NCBI RefSeq assembly: GCF_025562755.1
Contig: NZ_CP103300.1
Coordinates: forward strand, 2,033,501-2,097,500
Source of the DNA: Endozoicomonas euniceicola
Lineage (GTDB): Bacteria > Pseudomonadota > Gammaproteobacteria > Pseudomonadales > Endozoicomonadaceae
Length of the DNA stretch: 64,000 bases
Direction: 5' to 3'
In this document: piece after piece, positions 41,677-49,070 of the stretch
Layout: each line of letters opens with the position of its first letter
Position numbering within the stretch: the first letter of the stretch is position 1
Position numbers and translations under genes: made by a program
The notes under the pieces: model-generated
What the model was told of the DNA's origin: nothing
What the model saw: the letters and a program-made list of their open reading frames with translations, nothing else
The model's database searches: none

Positions 41677-43914
41677 TCAGCCTGGCCTGAACTTTCTCAG
41701 CCGGTTAGCATTCGTCACAACTGTCACCGATGAACAGGCCATTGCTGCACCCGCCACCACAGGGTTGAGCAACATGCCTGTCAGCGGATAGAGAGCACCT
41801 GCCGCAACCGGAATGCCCAGAGAGTTGTAGATAAAGGCCCCAAACAGATTTTGTCGTATATTCTTCAGGGTCGCCCTGGACAATAAAACGGCATCGACGA
41901 GCCCGTGGAGCGAAGACCGCATCAAGGTGATATCCGCCGATTCAATGGCGACATCAGTGCCACAGCCCATGGCAAAACCGACATCAGCCTGAGCCAGTGC
42001 GGGCGCATCATTAATGCCATCGCCAGTCATCCCCACTTTTTCACCGGCTTCCTGAAGCTGTTTCACATGAGCTGCCTTATCTGCCGGCAACACTTCAGCA
42101 TGAACAGCCTCAATGCCAACCTGTTTTGCCACGGCTTCAGCGGTTTTTCTATGATCCCCGGTCAGCATAACCACCTTAATACCGGCAGATTGCAATCGTT
42201 CAATCGCCGCTTTAGAGTCAGAACGAATTGGGTCGGCAATAGCCAGAATGCCCACTACCTGTTTTTCCAGTGCCACCAGCACAGGGGTTTTACCTTCGTC
42301 TGCCAGACGGTCAACCTCTGCCAGCCAGCAGTCGTGCGACAGTTTATTAGACGTCATCCACTGTGTATTACCTAACAGAACACTCTGACCATCAACCTGC
42401 CCTGAAATACCAAAGCCAGATGTCATTGCAAAGTGTTCAGGAGCGGTAAGCTTCAGGGAACGGGCCTTTGCAGCTGCAACAATGGCTTCTGCCAGCGGAT
42501 GTTCAGAAGCCGATTCAAGGCTGCCAGCCATTACCAGAAGCTGTTCTTCACTGAAACCGTCAGCCACCAGAATATCGGTGACGGACGGAGCGCCTTCCGT
42601 CACCGTACCCGTTTTATCAACAACCACTGTCGTTAACTGACTGGCTTTCTGCAGAGCTTCACCATTGCGAACCAGCATCCCCAGTTCAGCGGCTCGTCCA
42701 ACTCCGGCCATGACCGACATTGGGGTTGCCAGTCCCAGCGCACAGGGACAGGCAATAATCAATACGGTTGTCAGGACAACAAAGGCATGAGCGATGGCGG
42801 GCTGCGGCCCAATAAAATACCAGGCCAGTGCAGCAAGAATGGCGATAACAATAACCACTGGAACAAAAACCGCAGAAATCTGGTCAGTCAGCCGGGTAAT
42901 GGGCATTTTGGCGTTTTGTGCCTGTTTCACCAGTTGAATGATATGCGCCAGAGCCGTGTCCTGACCGACTTTTTCCGCCACAAACAGAATCGACCCATTC
43001 TTGTTCAGAGTGCCTGCTGCTACCTCATCATCAACACTTTTGCTGACTGCCAGGGGCTCACCGGTCAACATGGATTCATCCACCCGCGTTGTACCACGGG
43101 TTACCCGACCATCCACAGGTATTCTTTCACCGGGGCGAACACGGACAATATCGCCAGCCTTTACGGCGGTCACCGGCACGTCAATCTCTTTATCCTCTCT
43201 GACAATACGAGCCGTTTTCACCTGAAGCCCCAGTAACCGTTTAATCGCCGAACTGGTTTTCCCCTTTGCTCGAAGTTCCATGGCCTGACCCATATTAATC
43301 AGGCCGATTATCATGGCAGAGGCTTCAAAGTACACATGACGAGCCGCTACAGGAAACCATTGCGGCCAGAACACCACCGCCATGGAGTAGAGCCATGCTG
43401 TTCCGGTTCCCAGGGCAATGAGTGTATCCATCGTGGCAGAGCCGTGACGAATCGATTCCACCAGTCCTTTAAAGAAATGGCGTCCGGAGAACACCAGAAT
43501 CCCCAGAGTGACCATACCAATACAGCCCCACAGCCACTGATCCTGAGGGGTATGAACCGTCATGGGGATAAAAAACATCGACAGCATCAATGGGATGCTG
43601 ACCACCAGCGCAAAGACGCCATGCTTCAGAAGATAACGGTACTGCGCCTGATCACGCTGCTCCTGCTGACGACGATTGTCTTCTTCACTGTCAATTAACG
43701 TCCCTGGCTTACCAATGGCTTCGAGTGCCTGCAACAGCGTTACCACATCAGGCAAGCCATCGACTTCTGCGGTTTTCTCCGCCAGATTAACCCGGGCATC
43801 CGTCACATCATCAACAGCTTTAAGCGCCTTTTCGACTTTTGCCACACAGCCTGCACAACTCATGCTGGGCACAGACAGGCTGGTCGTCTCCTGATTCATA
43901 CAACCCGATTCCAT
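41677..43914 (-). CDS. copA: Copper-exporting P-type ATPase CopA
   Basis: 745-residue P1B-type ATPase that pumps Cu(I) out of the cytoplasm. One N-terminal metal-binding domain with MSCAGC (Cys20, Cys23), the membrane copper motif CPCALGLATP, phosphorylation motif DKTGTVTEG, SEHPLAEAI, and the hinge motif GDGINDAPALAQ. The C-terminal YNxxxxP and MxxSS metal-site motifs are seen as YNSLGIP and MACSSVTVVTN. An in-frame ATG five codons in is an alternative start. A copper uptake receptor of OprC type lies at 49071. No CueR-type regulator gene is adjacent. Confidence 0.95.
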   Translation of the reverse strand: MESGCMNQETTSLSVPSMSCAGCVAKVEKALKAVDDVTDARVNLAEKTAEVDGLPDVVTLLQALEAIGKPGTLIDSEEDNRRQQEQRDQAQYRYLLKHGVFALVVSIPLMLSMFFIPMTVHTPQDQWLWGCIGMVTLGILVFSGRHFFKGLVESIRHGSATMDTLIALGTGTAWLYSMAVVFWPQWFPVAARHVYFEASAMIIGLINMGQAMELRAKGKTSSAIKRLLGLQVKTARIVREDKEIDVPVTAVKAGDIVRVRPGERIPVDGRVTRGTTRVDESMLTGEPLAVSKSVDDEVAAGTLNKNGSILFVAEKVGQDTALAHIIQLVKQAQNAKMPITRLTDQISAVFVPVVIVIAILAALAWYFIGPQPAIAHAFVVLTTVLIIACPCALGLATPMSVMAGVGRAAELGMLVRNGEALQKASQLTTVVVDKTGTVTEGAPSVTDILVADGFSEEQLLVMAGSLESASEHPLAEAIVAAAKARSLKLTAPEHFAMTSGFGISGQVDGQSVLLGNTQWMTSNKLSHDCWLAEVDRLADEGKTPVLVALEKQVVGILAIADPIRSDSKAAIERLQSAGIKVVMLTGDHRKTAEAVAKQVGIEAVHAEVLPADKAAHVKQLQEAGEKVGMTGDGINDAPALAQADVGFAMGCGTDVAIESADITLMRSSLHGLVDAVLLSRATLKNIRQNLFGAFIYNSLGIPVAAGALYPLTGMLLNPVVAGAAMACSSVTVVTNANRLRKFRPG

Positions 43915-44019
43915 TAATTTATATATAACTGCAAATATTCGCTTTTTGAGCCAAACTACTCTGAAAAAATAACTACGGTCAACACTTACTTTTTATAAAC
44001 ATAAAACAGGGCAATAAGC

Positions 44020-45240
44020 ATGCAGCGTATTTTTCTTGTCCCCATCTTGTTCTGGTGTTTGTCTATAATGACCGCTTCCGGTCTCCCACCAGGCAAAGAA
44101 GAGCTTAATAAGTTAATCCAGCTTGAGAATCAGGATGAAACTGAACGCAGATTAAACGAACTGTTAGACTATCAGAGCTATAAAGAAATGGTTAACCTGA
44201 TATGCTGGTTCACAACCCCTATGGATGAGAACCAACTCAGCTTTCCTTCATTTCTTTCTTTAGCTTCAGGAAATCAGTGGCTAACCTTTTTATTAATAAT
44301 CAGGATGGCTGGTATTATAAATCAACCAGTCTGGTTTCCATTTTATGGAGATTTGCTTCATACCCTTATTAATACAGACTTGTTTTACTCTGTCACTATC
44401 GGGCATCTCGACAGAGTTGTGTCTCTCTTGAATCAGCATCCAAACTATATTCAAACTCGCGACCACAATGCTCATTCACTCCTGAGCTATGCGGTTCGGT
44501 ATGGACATAATGATATTATAAGAGCCCTCATGCAGAGGCGAGCGCCTGGTCATCCCGACAGGAACGGAAACGACCTTATGCATCTGGCAGTGCATTACAA
44601 CCAAACTTCAACAATACGCCTGCTTTTATCTTTAGATTACCCGGTTAACAGGAGGAATCTTCGAGGAGAAACACCCCTGTTCCTGAGCATACTCGAAGGC
44701 CGTGAGTTTGCCACAAGACAGCTGTTAGCTCATGGAGCAAATGCCGATATTGCAGACAATCAAGGCAGACAACCATTGCAGTTTACAGCCAGAAATGGTC
44801 TCACCAATCAAGTTAGCCTGTTAATTGAGCAACAGTTATCGCCTATTGAACATGTTCTGGAGAGATATGGAGAAGTTCAGACAGCTGAGTCCATCGCTGT
44901 TTCTAGTTTGATAAATGATAACGCAGCAACTCCTACCTTTAGCAGCAATATTTATAATCCCCCTGTTATCGGAAACCCACACCATCAAAACCTGCAAAGA
45001 CTCTGTCAAAACCTGCGAAGGTTTACAGGTTTTTTCACCCGGTTACTACACCTGAATCAAACATTGCAACTCAGTTTATCTCATAATTTGCAGCTACTAA
45101 GCCCAGAGCATCAACATCGGTTACGGGAACAACATCAGCAGGCCCAGACACTCGGAATACGACTACAACAATCACTTCAACATCTGGAAAACAACTTGCT
45201 ACAAATCAGGCAAGACGTCAGTCAGAGTCAACAATATTAA
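44020..45240 (+). CDS. Secreted ankyrin-repeat protein
   Basis: 406 residues. The N-terminus has a signal-like hydrophobic segment (IFLVPILFWCLSIMTASGLP). Residues ~120-270 hold about four ankyrin repeats (NAHSLLSYAVRYGHNDIIRA, NGNDLMHLAVHYNQTSTIRL, GETPLFLSILEGREFATRQL, QGRQPLQFTARNGLTNQVSL). The last ~100 residues are Gln/Leu/His-rich and helical. Exported ankyrin proteins in symbionts often bind host proteins, but no target can be named. Monocistronic; the following ~200 bp stay partly open and may be a lost extension. Confidence 0.8.
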   Translation: MQRIFLVPILFWCLSIMTASGLPPGKEELNKLIQLENQDETERRLNELLDYQSYKEMVNLICWFTTPMDENQLSFPSFLSLASGNQWLTFLLIIRMAGIINQPVWFPFYGDLLHTLINTDLFYSVTIGHLDRVVSLLNQHPNYIQTRDHNAHSLLSYAVRYGHNDIIRALMQRRAPGHPDRNGNDLMHLAVHYNQTSTIRLLLSLDYPVNRRNLRGETPLFLSILEGREFATRQLLAHGANADIADNQGRQPLQFTARNGLTNQVSLLIEQQLSPIEHVLERYGEVQTAESIAVSSLINDNAATPTFSSNIYNPPVIGNPHHQNLQRLCQNLRRFTGFFTRLLHLNQTLQLSLSHNLQLLSPEHQHRLREQHQQAQTLGIRLQQSLQHLENNLLQIRQDVSQSQQY

Positions 45241-45442
45241 TACCGGTGCAACGTTTTGACATTGCCGGTGTCACTGACGGGCTTGCTCAGTCACTGCAAG
45301 TCCAGTCGACCCGGCACAATATTTCAATAAAATTCAAGGAGAAACTGACCTGCCTGCACCCACCCGGACTGCGTCTGAGCACTGTCGCAAATTGCTTACA
45401 AAAACAGAGTCACTGCATCGGGTAACAAATACCTTACCCACT
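45241..45442. other. Spacer with a short open remnant
   Basis: In the plus-strand frame from about 45231 to 45425 the sequence is open for some 65 codons and ends at TAA, without an ATG or ribosome-binding site. The translation (for example QSLQVQSTRHNISIKF) is not recognised. It may be degraded coding sequence or chance. Confidence 0.3.
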
Positions 45443-45503
45443 TCAGCTCAAATCAAACTCTCCGTTCTTGACTCCCTTGATAAAAGCATTCCATTCGTCT
45501 GAA
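45443..45503 (-). pseudogene. DUF397 gene, C-terminal fragment (split by IS copy 2)
   Basis: Reads SDEWNAFIKGVKNGEFDLS then stop, the typical C-terminus of DUF397 domains (EWxAFxxGVKxGEFD). The N-terminal part lies at 47506-47656 on the other side of the IS200/IS605 insertion. Joined, the two parts read ...RATLVF-SDEWNAF... in the family order. Confidence 0.75.
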
Positions 45504-45546
45504 GTGACTGCTCCCCACCCTATCGGGTGAGGCTTCTGATTTCTTA

Positions 45547-45647
45547 GGGAAGCAGCAGAACATAATATACCGCTGTTGGCTGTTGGCTGTATGAGCAGCT
45601 AATAGCCAAAAGCCAACAGCCCGGTAAGTTATTGAATGCTGCGCCCC
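45547..45647 (-). mobile_element. MITE copy a (101 bp) at the tnpB stop codon
   Basis: Inserted between two TTA triplets (45544-45546 and 45648-45650), a 3-bp target duplication of the tnpB stop codon (TAA on the minus strand). Its ends GGGAAGCAGCA and TGCTGCGCCCC are imperfect inverted repeats. The interior is a palindrome built from GGCTGTTGGC/GCCAACAGCC units. Orientation is opposite to copy b. Confidence 0.85.
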
Positions 45648-46112
45648 TTAGGCAGCAACCGACAGTATGCCGGATTTACGCAAGCCTCCATCAGCAGAAA
45701 CGGACAGTCCTTCCGCCTTTAATTTCAATATGCCTTGCTTCTTGATATTGCGAGCTGCATTAATATCCCGGTCATGGATAGCACCACAGCTACACTCCCA
45801 TGATCGGATTCTCAATGGCATTTTTTCCTGTTTCAAATCGCAGACTGAGCAAGTTTTAGAGGATGCAAACCACTGGTCTATCTTCACCAGATGTTTACCT
45901 TCCTGCTTTGCCTTGTATTCGAGTTTGGTTATCAGTGAGTGCCAGCCAGCATCAGCAATAGAACGAGCAAGACGCTTGTTCTTGAGCATGTTTTTAACTT
46001 TCAGTGTCTCCACAATCACCGCTTGGTTTTCGTCGATGAGTTGTTTTGATAGCTTATGCTGAAAATCATTACGGGCAAAGGCTACACGCTCATGCGCCTT
46101 TGCCACCAATAA
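45648..46112 (-). pseudogene. tnpB: tnpB copy 2, C-terminal part
   Basis: Encodes residues ~237-390 of the TnpB family (LLVAKAHERVAFARNDFQHK onward) including Glu of VETLKVKNM, the zinc ribbon and the last catalytic Asp in DRDINAARN. Separated from the N-terminal part by MITE copy b, so the protein is broken. Confidence 0.9.
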
Positions 46113-46227
46113 GGGGCGCAGCATTCAATAACTTACCGGGCTTTTGGCTGTTGGCTTTTGGCTATTAGCTGCTCATACAGCCAACCGCCAAAAGCCAACA
46201 GCGGTATATTATGTTCTGCTGCTTCCC
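46113..46227 (+). mobile_element. MITE copy b (115 bp) inside tnpB
   Basis: Begins GGGGCGCAGCATTC and ends GCTGCTTCCC, flanked by the 3-bp duplication TAA (46110-46112, 46228-46230). Compared with copy a it has the same ends but more of the internal GGCTTTTGGCTG-type units. Both copies hit TTA/TAA sites. Confidence 0.88.
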
Positions 46228-46938
46228 TAAACGGGCTTTGTGCCTACCTTTTGAGCCTTTCTTGCAGCGAGATAGAGCCTGTTGTTTTCTTTTCAGGTTA
46301 CGTTGTGCTTTTTTCAGAAAGCGAGGATTGCCAGTCTTATGGCCGGTACTGGTGATAGCCAGATCAGTAATCCCCATATCAACACCGACAACCTGATTAG
46401 CTTCAAGATTATCAATCTGTTTTGGTTGTTCCTGGGTATCATCAGCCAATATGGAGGCAAAATACTTGCCGGTTAGCGTTCTGCTCAGGGTGATAGACTT
46501 CACCTTACCCACTATTTCACGATGCACTTTAGCCCTTATGGGCTTGCACTTGGGGATTTTTATCCAGTTATCGCCCACAGAGACAGACGTACAATGGTAG
46601 CTACTTTGCTTGCCATGCTTTTTCTTGAAGCGAGGAAATCTTGCCTGCAATTTGGGATTGAAAAAGTTTTGAAAGGCCGTATCCAGATTGATAGTGGCCT
46701 GTTGCAGTGCAATAGAGTCAGCGTTTTTCAGCCATGAGTACTTTCGGCTTTTCTTGGCTTTTGCCAGCAAGGGCTTCAGGTGTTTTTTGGGAGAAAGGCT
46801 CTGCCCACGAACCTTGTAATAATGAACCTTAATAGCCAGGGCCTTGTTCCATACGAACCGCACAGCATCAAACTGACGGTCGAGAAATTCCGCCTGCTCT
46901 GATGTTGGATAGATTCGTACTTTGGTGGCTCTCAGCAT
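46228..46938 (-). pseudogene. tnpB: tnpB copy 2, N-terminal part
   Basis: Encodes residues 1-236 of TnpB, including Asp187 in GVDMGITDLA, then runs into MITE copy b and stops within it. Without the Glu and second Asp of the RuvC site it cannot be an active nuclease. Confidence 0.9.
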
Positions 46939-47003
46939 GGAACGTTATTTCAGTGCTCATTAATATAAGCTTAATATTACAGGTATTTGAAAGAGGTTTT
47001 CAA

Positions 47004-47432
47004 GTGAGCGCACACAATAAAGATTTGCTTGAAGGGTATCTTCGCAAACGACATAGCGTTACCAAGCTGGTTGTTCATTTGGTGTTCACGACAAAGTACA
47101 GGCGAAAGCTTTTTGATGGCTATATGATCAAGCAGTTACGGGAGTCGTTCGAGAGTGCATGTGAAAAACTGGAATGCCAGTTACTTGAAATGGATGGCGA
47201 AAAAGATCACGTACACCTGTTGGTGGCCTACCCACCAAAACTGGCTATCAGTGTCATGGTAAATAATCTCAAATCAACATCATCAAGACGGTTGCGAATG
47301 CTGAATACCCACCTTACTGCTCAGAGCAAAGCAGGCTTAATGTGGTCAAGGTCTTACTTTGCTTGCAGTGCTGGCGGTGCAACTATCGAGACTCTGAAGG
47401 ACTACGTTAATAGCCAGAGTACACCAGATTGA
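47004..47432 (+). CDS. tnpA: IS200-type Y1 transposase TnpA, copy 2
   Basis: 142 residues from GTG, with AGAGG upstream. HUH motif is HVHLLV (the unaltered form) and catalytic Tyr134 is in LKDYVNSQ. Of the three tnpA copies this one shows no suspect change, so it is the best candidate for an active transposase that could mobilise the others. Confidence 0.92.
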   Translation: MSAHNKDLLEGYLRKRHSVTKLVVHLVFTTKYRRKLFDGYMIKQLRESFESACEKLECQLLEMDGEKDHVHLLVAYPPKLAISVMVNNLKSTSSRRLRMLNTHLTAQSKAGLMWSRSYFACSAGGATIETLKDYVNSQSTPD

Positions 47433-47505
47433 TGGCGGAAGGCTCTGTGCCTTCCCGTCTTATACCCCCCCCGCATTGGGCGAGGGTTTACGACGATTTT
47501 GCTAA

Positions 47506-47656
47506 AAACCAGCGTCGCTCTGTCCGGATCGTTGCCTTGTCTCACAGCAACCTCTTTTTCCGGACTGATTGCAACAGAAACACAGACAGGAGATTCTGGG
47601 ATGGAACAGGCTGAGGATTTTTTAAAGTGCCTGTCATTTTTAAAGTAAGAGTTCAT
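47506..47656 (-). pseudogene. DUF397 gene, N-terminal fragment (split by IS copy 2)
   Basis: Starts at ATG 47656 with GAGGAG upstream and reads MNSYFKNDRHFKKSSACSIP, then SPVCVSVAISPEKEVAVRQG and NDPDRATLVF before the IS end. The VCVSVA, VAVRQGNDPDRATLVF pattern is the DUF397 core (CVEVA, VAVRDSKDPDGPxLxF). The rest of the gene is at 45443-45503. DUF397 proteins are mainly actinobacterial, where they pair with a helix-turn-helix regulator; no such gene is adjacent here. Confidence 0.75.
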
Positions 47657-47850
47657 AACCTACTCCTCTTTGTCAGTGAGAACTTACTTAGTCTAGCTAT
47701 AGTAGCCGAAAAATTGATCAGGATAGAAACTGAAAGAGGGGAGTCAAAGAGCCCACAAAATTATTTCAGTATAATGTCAATATTGTAATATTTCTGAAAC
47801 ATAAACCCTTTAACTTCGCCACCACCATTCACGCACTAAGGTGCAGAAAC

Positions 47851-49008
47851 ATGTCTGAGACGATAGCAGCTAACCCTGTTTCAAATGACAAGATAATGAC
47901 CCGCCACTATGGTCGCATCTGGTTAAAGGTAATCCTCTGGATTTACGGCCTGCTGGTTGCCGTAAGTGTTATTGGTTCCGGTTTCAAAATGGTGGTGGGT
48001 GGTAACGCCGCTGAACTGTTTAACTTTGCCAACAATGCTTTTCTGGCTTTGATTGCCGGTACACTGGCCACTGCACTGATACAGTCTTCCAGTACAGTGA
48101 CGTCTATCATTGTGGGCCTGGTAGCTGGCGGACTGCCAGTACACATGGCGATCCCGATGATTATGGGTGCCAATATTGGTACAACAATCACTAACACTGT
48201 CGTTAGTCTGGGTCACATGGGCTGTAACAAAGAGTTCAAACGGGCTTTTTCAGCATCCACTGTGCATGACTTCTTTAACTATCTGGCGGTGCTGATTATT
48301 CTGCCACTGGAACTGATGACCGGCTTCCTGAGCAAACTGTCCCTGTCCGTGGCTGAAATGCTGGTGGGTGGTCAGGATATGAGCATCGGCTTTAACCCTG
48401 TGAAATTTCTCACAGCGCCGTCAGTAGACATCATCAAAGGTTTTGCCAGGCTGCTGCCTGACAATACCCTGGGTGGTCTGGCAATGATTGCCTTTGGTGT
48501 TTTCCTGATCTTCTCTGCCGTGGTTCGTTTAGGCAAACTGCTGAAGAAGGTGATGACCGGCAAGGCTAAGGACGTTCTGGAAAAATCCATTGGTCGTGGC
48601 CCGGTTTCCGGTATTGTGTCCGGTGCTGCCATGACCGTCATGGTTCAGTCGTCTACCACCACGACCTGCCTGATGGTACCCATGGTCGGCAGCGGTCTGT
48701 TCTCGGTTCGTCAGATGTACCCTGTTACTCTGGGCGCAAACATTGGTACAACCATTACCGCTATTCTGGCAGCCACCGCAATCTCTGCCGATGCCGCCAT
48801 GCCCGCAATGACCATTGCTATGGTGCATCTGTTCTTTAACCTGTTTGCGGTAGCACTTATCTATGGCATCAAGCCGTTGCGTGAAATCCCACTATTCGCC
48901 GCCGAGAAACTGGCAGAGCTGGCCGTGAAAAAGAAGGCTTACGCATTTGCTTATCTGGCACTGGCCTTCTTTGTTCTTCCGGGACTGGCCATCTTTTTGA
49001 CCAGGTAA
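47851..49008 (+). CDS. nptA: Na+/phosphate cotransporter, NptA/PNaS family
   Basis: 385-residue inner-membrane carrier of the type II Na/Pi family. The two inverted QSSS-type repeats are LIQSSSTVTSIIVGLVAGGL with MGANIGTTITNT, and MVQSSTTTTCLMVPMVGSGL with LGANIGTTITAI. Length equals Vibrio NptA. It lacks the C-terminal PhoU domain seen in longer relatives. A good terminator follows at 49030. Confidence 0.92.
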   Translation: MSETIAANPVSNDKIMTRHYGRIWLKVILWIYGLLVAVSVIGSGFKMVVGGNAAELFNFANNAFLALIAGTLATALIQSSSTVTSIIVGLVAGGLPVHMAIPMIMGANIGTTITNTVVSLGHMGCNKEFKRAFSASTVHDFFNYLAVLIILPLELMTGFLSKLSLSVAEMLVGGQDMSIGFNPVKFLTAPSVDIIKGFARLLPDNTLGGLAMIAFGVFLIFSAVVRLGKLLKKVMTGKAKDVLEKSIGRGPVSGIVSGAAMTVMVQSSTTTTCLMVPMVGSGLFSVRQMYPVTLGANIGTTITAILAATAISADAAMPAMTIAMVHLFFNLFAVALIYGIKPLREIPLFAAEKLAELAVKKKAYAFAYLALAFFVLPGLAIFLTR

Positions 49009-49029
49009 TCGCAACGACGGATGCACTTT

Positions 49030-49066
49030 AAACGCCCTGTAATTCATCATTGCAGGGCGTTTTTTA
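49030..49066 (+). terminator. Rho-independent terminator after nptA
   Basis: AAACGCCCTG / CAGGGCGTTTTTTA stem of 9-10 bp with a 13-nt loop and a six-T tail, 22 bp after the stop and just before the convergent receptor gene. Confidence 0.88.
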
Positions 49067-49070
49067 TGGA

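Larger units (their letters stand above)
45504..47505. mobile_element. IS200/IS605-family element, copy 2, carrying two MITE insertions
   Basis: Same ends as copies 1 and 3 (GTGACTGCTCC ... GATTTTGCTAA). Its 2,002 bp minus two MITEs and their 3-bp target duplications (222 bp) leaves 1,780 bp, one base less than copy 1. tnpA is intact but tnpB is interrupted. It sits inside a DUF397 gene. Confidence 0.92.
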
